Shown piece after piece: positions 18,585 to 26,894 of a stretch of DNA of 52,428 bases. The stretch covers positions 1 through 52,428 of the forward strand of contig SHZY01000020.1 in the NCBI GenBank assembly GCA_009692065.1, read 5' to 3'. This DNA is from Gemmataceae bacterium (GTDB lineage Bacteria; Planctomycetota; Planctomycetia; Gemmatales; Gemmataceae). Made by a program: the position numbers and the translations under genes. Below the pieces are notes generated by a model. It ran no database searches. It was not told where the DNA came from and worked only from the letters and a program-made list of their open reading frames with translations. How positions within the stretch are numbered: the first letter of the stretch is position 1; the number at the start of each line of letters is the position of its first letter.

Positions 18585-19298
18585 ATGGGTGTCATCGTGG
18601 TGCAACCACTGATCTTGCAATACTACCAATTACTGCCCGAACATCGCCTCGAAGAAGAGCCCGCCGACTGGCCCCGACAATACCGCAAGGCCCTGGTGAA
18701 ATTCAAGCGAGCTGTCGAAGCACGCTACAACGAATCGACGCTGGAACGGCTCTTGAGCGCGCCGAATGCAGACGTGCGTCAGGCGGCCATCCTCGGGCTG
18801 GGCTTGACCGCGTCCATCCAGGTCAACGCCGCGCTCGCCAGGTGCCTGCGCGACGAGGATCCCACCTCCCGCCAGCTGGCCGCGGACTCGCTGTGGGCCA
18901 TCTGGCAGCGTGCTGACACGCCCGAAAACAGCCAGGAGCTGCGCCGCCTGGTCCAGCTGGTCGCCGCCGAGGCCGGCGCGGAAGAAATCTTGGCTGGCTT
19001 CGACGCCCTGATCCGCAAGTCGCCGCGCTTTGCCGAGGCGTACAACCAGCGGGCCATCTTCCACTACCACCGCGATGATTACGCCCGGGCCGTCGCGGAT
19101 TGCGAGAAAGCCCTGCGGCTCAACCCGTGCCACTTCGGCGCCGCCAGCGGCATGGGCCAGTGCTTCATGAAGCTGAAGAAATTGCGGGCAGCGCTGCGTG
19201 TCTATCGCCGCGCGAACCGCATCAACCCGAACCTCGATACGGTGCGTGAGGCGATCCAATCACTGGAGCGGATGCTGGGGGAAGAGGGGAAAAGGTGA
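18585..19298 (+). CDS. HEAT/TPR repeat protein
   Basis: A 237-residue helical repeat protein from the ATG at 18585; a TTG at 18561 would add eight residues, and neither start has a strong ribosome binding site. HEAT-like helices (DVRQAAILGLGLTASIQVNA, SRQLAADSLWAIWQ) occupy about residues 55-110, and TPR units (AEAYNQRAIFHYHRDDYARA, FGAASGMGQCFMKLKKLRAA) residues about 145-215. No signal peptide is apparent. Such repeats mediate protein contacts; the partner is unknown. It converges with the EF-hand gene across a family B palindrome. Confidence 0.85.
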   Translation: MGVIVVQPLILQYYQLLPEHRLEEEPADWPRQYRKALVKFKRAVEARYNESTLERLLSAPNADVRQAAILGLGLTASIQVNAALARCLRDEDPTSRQLAADSLWAIWQRADTPENSQELRRLVQLVAAEAGAEEILAGFDALIRKSPRFAEAYNQRAIFHYHRDDYARAVADCEKALRLNPCHFGAASGMGQCFMKLKKLRAALRVYRRANRINPNLDTVREAIQSLERMLGEEGKR

Positions 19299-19308
19299 CC
19301 TGATTTTC

Positions 19309-19370
19309 TTCGCCGCTTGCGGCTTAGCGATCGCGTGTTGACTTGCGAGCGCTAAGCCGCAAGCGGCGAA
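19309..19370. repeat. Family B palindrome (reference copy)
   Basis: TTCGCCGCTTGCGGCTTAGC and GCTAAGCCGCAAGCGGCGAA are exact reverse complements around a 22-nt loop. It lies between convergent genes. Confidence 0.9.
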
Positions 19371-19374
19371 GTCG

Positions 19375-19683
19375 CTAATCGACGGATTTCTTTTTCCCAT
19401 TTTCCAGGTACTTGCGGAACTGCTCGATCGACAGGCCCTTCTTGTCCGTGTCGAGCTTTTCGAACGTCACGGTCAACTTCTCGCGGGCTTTCTCTTTGTC
19501 CTTGACGCGGTCAGCCATCTTGAGGAACTCGTCCTTCTGTAGTTTGGCGTCGCTGTTCGTGTCGAGCTTCTTGAAGATCGCCTCGACGTCGAGCTTGCCC
19601 TTCTTGGTGTCCTGCGCCCCGGCGCCGCCCATCAACAGCCCGATCGCCAACGCCACGAATAGCAATCCAGCAAGGCGTGCCAT
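19375..19683 (-). CDS. Secreted EF-hand protein
   Basis: A 102-residue protein with a signal peptide (LLFVALAIGLLMGGAGA) and two EF-hand-type calcium loops: DTNSDAKLQKDEF and DTDKKGLSIEQF. In both loops position 1 is Asp and the last position is Glu or a near equivalent, although the second loop is short of acidic ligands (KKG), so affinity may be low. GAGGAG precedes the ATG. Planctomycetes encode many such small EF-hand proteins; calcium-responsive binding in the periplasm is inferred. Confidence 0.88.
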   Translation of the reverse strand: MARLAGLLFVALAIGLLMGGAGAQDTKKGKLDVEAIFKKLDTNSDAKLQKDEFLKMADRVKDKEKAREKLTVTFEKLDTDKKGLSIEQFRKYLENGKKKSVD

Positions 19684-19848
19684 GAACTCTCCTCTTTTCG
19701 ATTCCGATCCCGTCCGACAAATTCGTTTCTATGTGGGCGTCGATCTGATAGACTCGACTTTGCACGGTGCGTGAAACCGCCCAGCGGCATTCGGCAAGTG
19801 CGACAACCGTATTGTAAGTAACAGCCCCAGTCAAAAGGAACGGCAACC

Positions 19849-21102
19849 ATGAAAAAAACCTTCAGCGGATTCCTGCTGGCAATCCTCGCCGGCCCGGCAC
19901 TTTCGACAAGCTGGGAAGCCCTTGCGGACGAACCAGCCAAGCCCTTCGTCAACTTTCGCATGCAGGAACTCTCCGAAAAACTGACCGTCGGCTACGCAGT
20001 CGTCCTCGTCGATGTCAACGGGGACGGCAAGAAGGACATCGTCGTCGTCGATTCGGCTCGTGTCATCTGGTTCGAGAACCCGAAATGGAAGATGCACACG
20101 ATTATCAAAGGCGTGACCAAGGCCGATAACGTCTGCATCGACGCCTACGACATCGACGGCGACGGCAAGCTCGACTTCGCCCTCGGCGCCTACTGGAACC
20201 CCGCCAACACCAAGGACTCCGGCACCCTCCAATGGCTCAAGCGCGGCGCCAACCTTGACGACCCGTGGACCGTCCATCCCATCGACACCGAGCCCACCAT
20301 CCATCGCATCCGCTTCGCCGATATCGATGGCAAAGGCAAGGCGTCGCTCATCTCCGTGCCGCTGATGGGCCGCGGGTCGAGCGCGAAGAACAACCACGTG
20401 GACGGCCTGCCCTTGAGGGTCACCGCCTATCGCATTCCGAAGGATCCGAGCAAGGGCCGCTGGGTCCCCGAGGTGCTCGACGAAAGTCTGCACGTCGCCC
20501 ACAACTTTCATCCGATTGACGTCGCCGGCACGAGCCGCAAGAATATTCTCGTGGCCAGTTACGAGGGCGTGAACCTGCTGCGATTCGACGAAGGCAAATG
20601 GAAGCGCGACCACATCGGCGCAGGCAACCAGGCGAACCCCAAGGGCAAGCGCGGCGCCAGCGAGATCAAGCAGGGCAAGCTCAAGAACGGCAAGAAGTTC
20701 ATCGCCACCATCGAACCCTGGCACGGCGATCAGGTTGTCGTCTACACGGAGCCGGCCGAGAAGGGCAAAATGTGGGACCGCCACGTCATCGACGATCAAC
20801 TCAAGTGGGGCCATGCGGTCTCGGTGGCTGACCTCGACGGCGGCGGCTCCGACGAGATCATCATCGGCGTGCGCGACGATCCCGCCAAGAACGACAAGGT
20901 GACCGATCGCCGCGGCGTGCGCATCTACAAGGTGCTCGACGACAAGGGGGCGAGATGGCAACGCCAGATCATCGACAACGGCGGCGTGGCGGTCGAAGAC
21001 CTCGCCGTCGCCGATTTGACCGGCGATGGCCGCATGCACATCGTCGCCGTTGGCCGGCAGACGCACAACGTGCGCATCTACTGGAATGAGACAAAGAAAT
21101 GA
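19849..21102 (+). CDS. Secreted VCBS/FG-GAP repeat propeller protein
   Basis: A 417-residue protein with a signal peptide (KKTFSGFLLAILAGPALSTS). It carries repeats of the form V-D-x-N-G-D-G-K-x-D (VLVDVNGDGKKDIVVVDSAR; AYDIDGDGKLDFALGAYW; VADLTGDGRMHIVAVG), i.e. FG-GAP/VCBS calcium-binding blades of a seven-bladed propeller. AAAGGAA lies before the ATG. It should be periplasmic or surface-located; ligand unknown. A diverged palindrome and a 237-bp tandem duplication follow its stop. Confidence 0.9.
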   Translation: MKKTFSGFLLAILAGPALSTSWEALADEPAKPFVNFRMQELSEKLTVGYAVVLVDVNGDGKKDIVVVDSARVIWFENPKWKMHTIIKGVTKADNVCIDAYDIDGDGKLDFALGAYWNPANTKDSGTLQWLKRGANLDDPWTVHPIDTEPTIHRIRFADIDGKGKASLISVPLMGRGSSAKNNHVDGLPLRVTAYRIPKDPSKGRWVPEVLDESLHVAHNFHPIDVAGTSRKNILVASYEGVNLLRFDEGKWKRDHIGAGNQANPKGKRGASEIKQGKLKNGKKFIATIEPWHGDQVVVYTEPAEKGKMWDRHVIDDQLKWGHAVSVADLDGGGSDEIIIGVRDDPAKNDKVTDRRGVRIYKVLDDKGARWQRQIIDNGGVAVEDLAVADLTGDGRMHIVAVGRQTHNVRIYWNETKK

Positions 21103-21109
21103 CCGCCCC

Positions 21110-21186
21110 GCCGCTTGCCGTCTAGGGCCCGCGCGGGTAGTCGGTTACAAAACCCAATTCGCAGCGATCGCGAAGCCGCCAGCGGC
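21110..21186. repeat. Family A/B palindrome (degenerate)
   Basis: GCCGCTTGCCGTCTAGGGCC on the left and GCGAAGCCGCCAGCGGC on the right are recognisable but mutated arms. Its right half lies inside the 237-bp duplicated unit and so occurs again at about 21400-21423. Confidence 0.55.
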
Positions 21187-21614
21187 GTGGACTACTTTGC
21201 TTTGAGTTTGAAATTGAACTCGTTATCGCCCGCCTTCAGCGTGATCTGCTTGCCTTGAACGCCGAGCGCGTTGAGCACGACCACCTCGTGCCAGGCCATC
21301 AGCGTCACCTCGGCGCCGGCCGGCACGCGCGGAATCTCAAAGCTGCCGTCCGGCCCGGTCAGCGCGAAATACGGATGTCGGTTACAAAACCCAATTCGCA
21401 GCGATCGCGAAGCCGCCAGCGGCGTGGACTACTTTGCTTTGAGTTTGAAATTGAACTCGTTATCGCCCGCCTCCAGCGTGATCTGCTTGCCTTGAACGCC
21501 GAGCGCGTTGAGCACGACCACCTCGTGCCAGGCCATCAGCGTCACCTCGGCGCCGGCCGGCACGCGCGGAATCTCAAAGCTGCCGTCCGGCCCGGTCAGC
21601 GCGAAATACGGATG
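21141..21614. repeat. 237-bp tandem duplication (two copies)
   Basis: Unit 1 is 21141-21377 and unit 2 is 21378-21614. I found one mismatch between them (T at 21236, C at 21473). Each unit holds half of a diverged palindrome plus the last 61 codons or so of the cupredoxin gene. Because 237 is divisible by three the extra copy keeps frame, but it lies beyond the gene's TAG at 21429-21431 and so is not translated as part of it. Confidence 0.95.
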
Positions 21615-21641
21615 ATCGAAGACAGCCACGTAGGCGCTCAT
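21429..21641 (-). CDS. Cupredoxin-like protein, C-terminal part after frameshift
   Basis: These 70 residues (MSAYVAVFDHPYFALTGPDG...) are the C-terminal third of the cupredoxin gene that starts at 22240. They match residues following FHTWMAG in the neighbouring intact paralogue (22272-23114), including DHPY(F/Y)A(L/I)T and PAGAE. The ATG at 21641 overlaps the TGA of the upstream frame as ATGA, so re-initiation by coupled translation is conceivable; alone this piece lacks the copper-ligand loop. It ends in TAG, followed by a second, untranslated copy of itself. Confidence 0.6.
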   Translation of the reverse strand: MSAYVAVFDHPYFALTGPDGSFEIPRVPAGAEVTLMAWHEVVVLNALGVQGKQITLEAGDNEFNFKLKAK

Positions 21642-22240
21642 CCAGGAGTGGAAGGGGAACCCAGCGTGATGGGCAACGGTTGCGCGTTGAGCGCACGCTC
21701 GGAATGGGCACCGGGTTTAATTACAAGATTGAACGATTCGTTGCGCAATGGATTCGTATTGCCGAGCACACAATGCACCAGCGGCGCACTGTTCTTCAGG
21801 ACGAACTTTTGCCCGGTCCTCACATACTTGGCGCCGTCGAAATAGTGTGGGAACGCGGCCGCCGCATGCGGCACAAAAGTGCAGAACGGATGGTCAATCG
21901 TTACGGTGTCCTTGCGGGTCTTGTCAGCATCCAGAATGGGGAAGTAAGTCCCCTGCGGCGGCTTGATCCAAACGAAGACGTTTGCAACGCCCCTTGTTTT
22001 CTTGTCGATCACCCAATCCTGCTTCACTTTTTGCTCGGCTGGCGCGGCCAAACAAGTTGTCTTGTTAGGATGCTTGGCCATATCGGGAACCAAATCGACG
22101 ACCGCCGGCAAATCGCCATCGAACGTAACCCTGCCGGTCAGCTTGCCCCAGCCCTTGGTGTCCAGCAGTTTTTTCGGCTGGGCGACGGCGGGTGATACGC
22201 CGAGTGCCAACACAAGTAGGAGCAACAGGCAGCGGCGCAT
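21638..22240 (-). pseudogene. Cupredoxin-like secreted protein, frameshifted near its copper site
   Basis: The start at 22240 has GAGGAGG 8 nt upstream and a signal peptide (RRCLLLLLVLALGVSPAVA). The frame follows the intact paralogue (LTGRVTFDGDLPAVVDLVPD; FVWIKPPQGTYFPI) and then shifts: after ITLG it reads SPSTPG-stop, whereas another frame gives the expected FHSWMSAY. One base added at about 21655-21658 restores full alignment, and adding G there rebuilds a Cys codon (TGC) exactly where the paralogue has its cysteine ligand. It lies 31 nt after the paralogue's stop, so they form an operon. A sequencing error is an alternative. Confidence 0.8.
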
Positions 22241-22271
22241 CGATCGATCCTCCTCAGCCCACAAGATCACG

Positions 22272-23114
22272 CTACTTCTCGACCGGCACTTTCAATTGAA
22301 AGTCAACCTTGAGGTTCTTGCCTGCGTTGACCGTGATGGGCCGGCCCGCCTTGCCTTCCTTGAATCCCCAGCCGGTTTCTTCGTGCCAGGAGACGATGTG
22401 GATCTCGGCCCCCGCGGGAACCATGGAAATCTCAAACGTGCCGTCCATATTCGTGATCGCGTAGTACGGATGATCAAAAACGAAATGTTTGCCCGCCATC
22501 CAGGTGTGAAAGTCACAGTTTAACAGGATGGGCAATGGCTGAGGGGCAAAGACTTTTTCAAGCTCCGTTTTCGCCGGGAGATTGATGTTAAAGCTGTTGG
22601 CGACCTTGAGTGGATGGCCGGTAGCACGGATATTGTGGGGTTTCGTGGCGCTGTTTTTGACTAGCACCTTTTGTCCCGTTTTCACAAACTCAGTGCCGTC
22701 ATAATAAACCGGATTGGACGCCGAGACTCGCGGCAAGAACGCGCAGTGCGGCTGATCAATCACGATGTCGTCCTGGCGCTTCTTGAACTTGGCAGGAATC
22801 GGGAAGTACTTGCCCGCGGGCGGCTTCACCCAGACAACCACATTGGCGATGGCCTTCGTCTTCGGATCGACGATCCAGTTCGTGTCGATTTTTTCCAGCG
22901 CGGTCGTCTTGGACGTCAGGCAGCACTCCTTGTCACGGTGGATTTTCATCTTCGGAAGAAGATCGACGATCTCCGGGAGCGCGCCCTCGAGTGTAACCTT
23001 GCCCGACACGCTGCCAAAGCCGGTGGTCTTCAATTCCTCTTGAGCGCAGCCCGCGTTCACACTGACGAACAGGCCAAAAAACGCCACGGCGGCTCCCATC
23101 AAGATGCGAAGCAT
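22272..23114 (-). CDS. Secreted cupredoxin-like (methylamine-utilisation-like) protein
   Basis: A 280-residue exported protein with a signal peptide (GAAVAFFGLFVSVNAGCAQ). The segment LLNCDFHTWMAG supplies Cys-x2-His-x2-Met, and KPHNIRATG supplies an upstream His, together the His-Cys-His-Met set of a type 1 copper site. A carboxypeptidase-regulatory-like beta domain (GTFEISMVPAGAEIHIVSWH) follows. Comparable planctomycete proteins are annotated as methylamine-utilisation or cupredoxin-domain proteins. Periplasmic electron transfer or copper binding is inferred. It is upstream of its frameshifted paralogue in the same operon. Confidence 0.85.
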   Translation of the reverse strand: MLRILMGAAVAFFGLFVSVNAGCAQEELKTTGFGSVSGKVTLEGALPEIVDLLPKMKIHRDKECCLTSKTTALEKIDTNWIVDPKTKAIANVVVWVKPPAGKYFPIPAKFKKRQDDIVIDQPHCAFLPRVSASNPVYYDGTEFVKTGQKVLVKNSATKPHNIRATGHPLKVANSFNINLPAKTELEKVFAPQPLPILLNCDFHTWMAGKHFVFDHPYYAITNMDGTFEISMVPAGAEIHIVSWHEETGWGFKEGKAGRPITVNAGKNLKVDFQLKVPVEK

Positions 23115-23343
23115 GGCAAGAGACTCCTGCGAAAAAAGGTGGGGGCGGTAGGCTCTTCATCAGTATATACGCGAGGCTGCCTGCAGCCAAGTTTGACACG
23201 TCCGAGCCTGAGCGTTTGGAGCAACACAACGAGTCCGTGTGGGTTGCCGTGACAGCATATGGCAATTGGCTTGTATACAAGAAGTTGGGGAGAAAAATGC
23301 TGTCACGCAGATTTGTGGGCTCCTTGGCAAGCCCTCAAATGAG

Positions 23344-23372
23344 GTACTCCGAATCCCAGAGGTTCGGAGTAC
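23344..23372. terminator. Hairpin downstream of the BBP7 gene
   Basis: GTACTCCGAA (23344-23353) and TTCGGAGTAC (23363-23372) are perfect reverse complements with a 9-nt loop, 32 nt past the stop of the minus-strand BBP7 gene. There is no clear T-run, so termination is probable but unproved. The rest of 23115-23403 holds no supported gene. Confidence 0.5.
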
Positions 23373-23403
23373 TTCACGTCTGGGCGTCCACAGACCGGAC
23401 GCA

Positions 23404-24990
23404 TCAATACTTCAGCTCGATGCCGACGTTGATGCCGTGGGCCCAGAATTCGGTGCGGTTGCCGGCGTAAGCGGGCCGTGCAACCGGGGCGGCCGAATTG
23501 AAAGTGGTACCGGTCGGCACCTGGGTGAGGTCAACGCGGTGGTCGATCTGGTCGCCTGCGCGCTGGATGCGGTTCCAGTAGAGGAAGTTGTAGCTGGCCA
23601 TCACGCGGATGCAGGAGGTGATCTGGTAGCCACTGGTGACGGTCAACTCGGGAAGGAGGCCGAGGACGGCGCTGGTATGCCGGCCGCTGTTGGTCGCCTG
23701 CGCCAGTACCCCGCCGGGAACGACGATGCCGGCGCCGTTGACGAGGAGGGCCGAGGAGCCGTCGATGATGGCAACCTCGTGGTTGGCGCCGACGCCGAGC
23801 TTGGCGCTCACGCCCATGTCGAATCGCCGCCACGCCCAGTCGCCGCGAATGCCGATCTGGCCACCGAGGAATCGGTTGGTGATGTTGAACGAGTCGTTGA
23901 TCTGGATATTCGCGCCGGCCGGCTGGCCAACGCCGTTGAACGGGAACGTGCCGGCGCCGCCGGGAAGCACGGTGATGTTTTGGCTCATCGCCAGCGTGTC
24001 GTTCAGGTAGGCGTAGCGGACGCCGAAGATGGAATCGAGCGACCAGCCGTTGATGCGCAACAGATTGCGGGCCAGGTTCAGTTCCAGCCCATGAAAATCC
24101 ATGACATTGTTGACCGCAACACTCCCGGCGAAATTGTTGGGCAAGGCGATTACGAGGGCCCGCTCGTCGGGCGCCTGGATCGGCTGCGCCAAAAAGTTAT
24201 TGCCGTTGGCGTCGGAGGTAAAGCTGTACTGTCGGCTGGTCTTGCCAACCCAGAACCCAGTGATTTCGAGGGACGTCAGACGCTCGGGATCGCGCCACCA
24301 GCCGAAGGTCGCGTGCATGCCGGAGAATTCGCGGGGGCCGATCGCGCCATCGCCCACCTCGACGATGGTGCCGTTTTGGCCAAAGATGCCGGTAGCGCCC
24401 GAGGTCACGAGCGCCGGCGTTCTATCGCGGCGAACCCACCAGTGGATGAAGTTCGCTTGCGTCCAGGCCCAGCCGTTGTCATGCCGGGCCGCCGACGGGT
24501 AGCGCCGGCCTTCGTAGGCGGTGTACGGCTCGCTGGGCTCCAAAAAGAACGAGGCTTCCACGATCCGCCCGAGCGACTCGACCACCGTCCGTGGCGCCGG
24601 CTGGGGACGAAGTGTCTCACGCGGTGAATTGGGTGCGTTGTCCGGTAGGACGAGGTAGGGCTCGCCGGCGTTGCTGGACGGTGCGCCCACCGGCGGCGCA
24701 GGCAACGAACGAGACGACCCGCTCGGCGCCCAGGCCTCGGGCGGCGAACCGGCGTAGGGCATGTACGGTGCAGGCGAACCATTGGACGGAACGCGAGGCA
24801 ACAGCATCGGCTGGCCGTACGGGAAACCTGGCGCGACACCTGCCGACGGCGGTGGATCGTAGCGCGGCAGCGGATAACCTGAGTATCCGTTCATGGGTGG
24901 ATTGATGTTGGGGTTCGGCACTTGGGCCGAGACGCCCATGCCGCTCAACATCGTCCCACAGATCGCCAGCCAGGCATATTTTCGCATCAT
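23404..24990 (-). CDS. BBP7 family outer-membrane beta-barrel protein
   Basis: A 528-residue protein with a signal peptide (KYAWLAICGTMLSGMGVSAQ), then a Pro/Ser-rich linker to about residue 140, then a region of alternating hydrophobic strands with aromatic girdles (FIHWWVRRDRTPALVT; FGVRYAYLNDT; MASYNFLYWNRIQRAGDQID). The last residues GINVGIELKY end on an aromatic residue as barrel proteins do. The WVRRDRTPALVT and YWNRIQRAGDQID motifs are characteristic of the planctomycete BBP7 family. It should be integral to the outer membrane; pore or structural role is unknown. GGAAGGGAG precedes tandem ATG codons. Confidence 0.92.
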   Translation of the reverse strand: MMRKYAWLAICGTMLSGMGVSAQVPNPNINPPMNGYSGYPLPRYDPPPSAGVAPGFPYGQPMLLPRVPSNGSPAPYMPYAGSPPEAWAPSGSSRSLPAPPVGAPSSNAGEPYLVLPDNAPNSPRETLRPQPAPRTVVESLGRIVEASFFLEPSEPYTAYEGRRYPSAARHDNGWAWTQANFIHWWVRRDRTPALVTSGATGIFGQNGTIVEVGDGAIGPREFSGMHATFGWWRDPERLTSLEITGFWVGKTSRQYSFTSDANGNNFLAQPIQAPDERALVIALPNNFAGSVAVNNVMDFHGLELNLARNLLRINGWSLDSIFGVRYAYLNDTLAMSQNITVLPGGAGTFPFNGVGQPAGANIQINDSFNITNRFLGGQIGIRGDWAWRRFDMGVSAKLGVGANHEVAIIDGSSALLVNGAGIVVPGGVLAQATNSGRHTSAVLGLLPELTVTSGYQITSCIRVMASYNFLYWNRIQRAGDQIDHRVDLTQVPTGTTFNSAAPVARPAYAGNRTEFWAHGINVGIELKY

Positions 24991-25321
24991 ACCAAGACTC
25001 CCTTCCGACTGAGAAACCGTAGTTGGGATCGGCCTGCCGCGCCGTTGCGCATGATACTTTCCGCATCGTTGGCATTGATGCGCAACCAGCTAAAGCCGAT
25101 ACATCCGCCAAATCTTCGCGCAAGCGCCCATACTGACCTGCATAGCTGCGGAGCTCGCTCCGCGTGAACGGCGCGCGCCCCTCCCACCCGGGGCATGCCC
25201 CCGACTCGATGAACGTGGGACACTCGACGGCACCAAGAAAACCAAATCTGTTTGTCCCCGCTTGCAATCTTTTTTTTTGAGTTATGTCAAGAATTTACGA
25301 CTATGGCACGGTGGGCCATGA
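24991..25321. other. Intergenic region upstream of BBP7, no gene seen
   Basis: These 331 bp hold the presumed BBP7 promoter (minus strand) and a T10-type homopolymer near 25269-25278. I see no supported coding frame, known repeat family or RNA gene. The boundary at about 25321 is where the truncated coiled-coil frame begins. Confidence 0.4.
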
Positions 25322-25735
25322 ATAAGCCCGACTAAGACGAAAAATGACCTGGAATGCTACGAAGCGGAGCTGAATGAGTTCCGCCGGCATCTGGAAACGG
25401 ACCGCGTCAAGCTCAACAAGGAAGTCGAGGACTTGCGCGATCGCAACCAGGAACTCGACGCGGTGATCCGCGAGATGGAAATGGAGCTGTCCAAGGAACG
25501 CGCCGAATTGGGCCAGAAACGCATGAGGCTCGAACGAGTCCGCATGGAAGTAAAGGGCGACACGGAACGCTTGCAGCGTGAACTGGCCGTGCGCGACTCG
25601 ATGGCCCCCGTACAAAAACTGCGCGATGAGTTGAATGGGAAACAACCGCCTGCACCCCAGTCCGACAAGCCGCTCAACGATCGACTTCGCGGCATTCGCA
25701 ATCAGCTTTCAGACACGCCGACGGCCGCGTCGTAG
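25322..25735 (+). pseudogene. Coiled-coil protein, 5'-truncated
   Basis: An open frame of 137 codons reads as a continuous charged coiled coil (NDLECYEAELNEFRRHLETD; ELSKERAELGQKRMRLERVR) from just after a TGA at 25319-25321 and ends in TAG. No ATG or GTG with a ribosome binding site exists near its beginning; the first candidate (TTG at 25433) lies in the middle of the heptads. The coil therefore looks cut off at its N-terminus. Similar coils occur in planctomycete FHA/scaffold-type proteins, but no family can be assigned. A short start from TTG 25433 (100 residues) remains possible. Confidence 0.55.
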
Positions 25736-25749
25736 CGACGAACCAGAGT

Positions 25750-25819
25750 CGCGAGAAAACGCAAAAGACGCAAAGAGGAATTCTTGCTGTTCCCTTTGCG
25801 TCTTTTGCGTTTTCTCGCG
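25750..25819. repeat. Family C inverted repeat (26-bp perfect arms)
   Basis: CGCGAGAAAACGCAAAAGAC... (25750-25775) pairs perfectly with its reverse complement at 25794-25819. The ACGCAAA/TTTGCGT theme recurs at 47969-48049. It lies between the convergent coiled-coil remnant and DUF2007 gene. Confidence 0.85.
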
Positions 25820-25827
25820 GCGAGAAT

Positions 25828-26160
25828 TTACTTCGGTTTCTTCTTGATGTCCGTGGACGGCTTCAATTCCTGGATCGCCTCGCTTGTCGAATCCTTCGCC
25901 GCGGCCTTGGCCTTCTTGGCGGCCACGCGTTCTCTCTTCCGCTCGATCTTGTCGCGTCGAATCTGCTTCAGCAGCTGGCGAGCTTTCTTGGTATCGCTGG
26001 CGTGGGTCAAAATATCGATGGCCAGAACGCCCGCCAAGCCGGCCTGGCCTTCACCGCCGATCTGGCAGGCAATGCCGGCCGACTGCAAGGCGCCGCGGAT
26101 GATCTCCGCCTCGGTGGGACTTTGCACCGTGCAGACCAGGATCAAATCTTGATCGTCCAT
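25828..26160 (-). CDS. DUF2007-type small signal-transducing-like protein
   Basis: A 110-residue cytosolic protein. Residues 1-75 (LILVCTVQSPTEAEIIRGAL, SAGIACQIGGEGQ, DILTHASDTKKARQLLKQI) show the beta-alpha-beta pattern of DUF2007, a ferredoxin-like fold of unknown function. The C-terminal 40 residues are Lys/Ala-rich (KRERVAAKKAKAAAK) and probably disordered. The ribosome binding site is weak. It lies 71 nt downstream of the double-HMA gene on the same strand and may share its transcript. Confidence 0.8.
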   Translation of the reverse strand: MDDQDLILVCTVQSPTEAEIIRGALQSAGIACQIGGEGQAGLAGVLAIDILTHASDTKKARQLLKQIRRDKIERKRERVAAKKAKAAAKDSTSEAIQELKPSTDIKKKPK

Positions 26161-26231
26161 GAGGCATCTCAGAAAAACGACACCCGCGAAACGTCCGCTC
26201 TGGGCGGACGATTCGCGCGGCTTGATCGGCG

Positions 26232-26765
26232 TTACTTTTGGATAGTGCCGTTGAAGCCGGCCTTGCGCAGAGCTTGCAGCACGGCACTCGCTTCGAGATT
26301 GCCGCCTTCGATGAGGACCGTGCGCTGCGCGCCGGTGCCTTCGAAGCTCACCTTGGAGTCCGCGAAAAGCCCTTTGATTTCCTTATGGCAAAGGCCGCAA
26401 CAGGCGTGGACGTTTTTCACGGTAACGGATTCGACCTTGTCCCCCTTCTTGACTCCCCCGACGGCAACTTTGAGTTCCTTGCCGTCGTCGGTCGCCTTGC
26501 CGTAGAAGCCACCCTCAAAGATCGCCTTGACCCCGGCCTTGGCGGCAGCCTCGTCCTTGGCGGTGAAGGTCACCGTCTTGGTCTTGGCGTCCGCCATCGC
26601 TCCCGACACGCCGTCTACCTTTTCCAGAATCTTGCCGACAGCCTTGACGCACGCCCCACAGCAAATGTGCGGGCCTTTGACTTCGACGCTGCCGGCACCC
26701 ACCGGCTCGGCGCTCATGGCAACGATCGCCAGCACGCCGAACAACGCACCAAATAGACAACGCAT
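26232..26765 (-). CDS. Secreted protein with two HMA-like metal-binding domains
   Basis: A 177-residue protein; GGAGG lies 7 nt before the ATG and the N-terminus is a signal peptide (LFGALFGVLAIVAMSAEPVGA). Two ferredoxin-like repeats follow: VKGPHICCGACVKAVGKILE (about residues 29-48) and VKNVHACCGLCHKEIKGLFA (about 117-136). Both carry CCG-x-C in the loop where heavy-metal-associated domains carry CxxC, so copper or zinc binding outside the cytoplasm is plausible. The tandem arrangement with a signal peptide is unlike cytosolic CopZ. No transporter gene is adjacent. Confidence 0.85.
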   Translation of the reverse strand: MRCLFGALFGVLAIVAMSAEPVGAGSVEVKGPHICCGACVKAVGKILEKVDGVSGAMADAKTKTVTFTAKDEAAAKAGVKAIFEGGFYGKATDDGKELKVAVGGVKKGDKVESVTVKNVHACCGLCHKEIKGLFADSKVSFEGTGAQRTVLIEGGNLEASAVLQALRKAGFNGTIQK

Positions 26766-26894
26766 GGACGGTCCTCCAAAATTACGAGAGAGAGGCTATA
26801 CAGAATCCGAGACTACCAGAAATGGCGGCGGATGCAAGAGGCTGTATTTGCGGAAACTAGAAATGCGCCATTGCGCCGCAAGCAGTGAATATGA

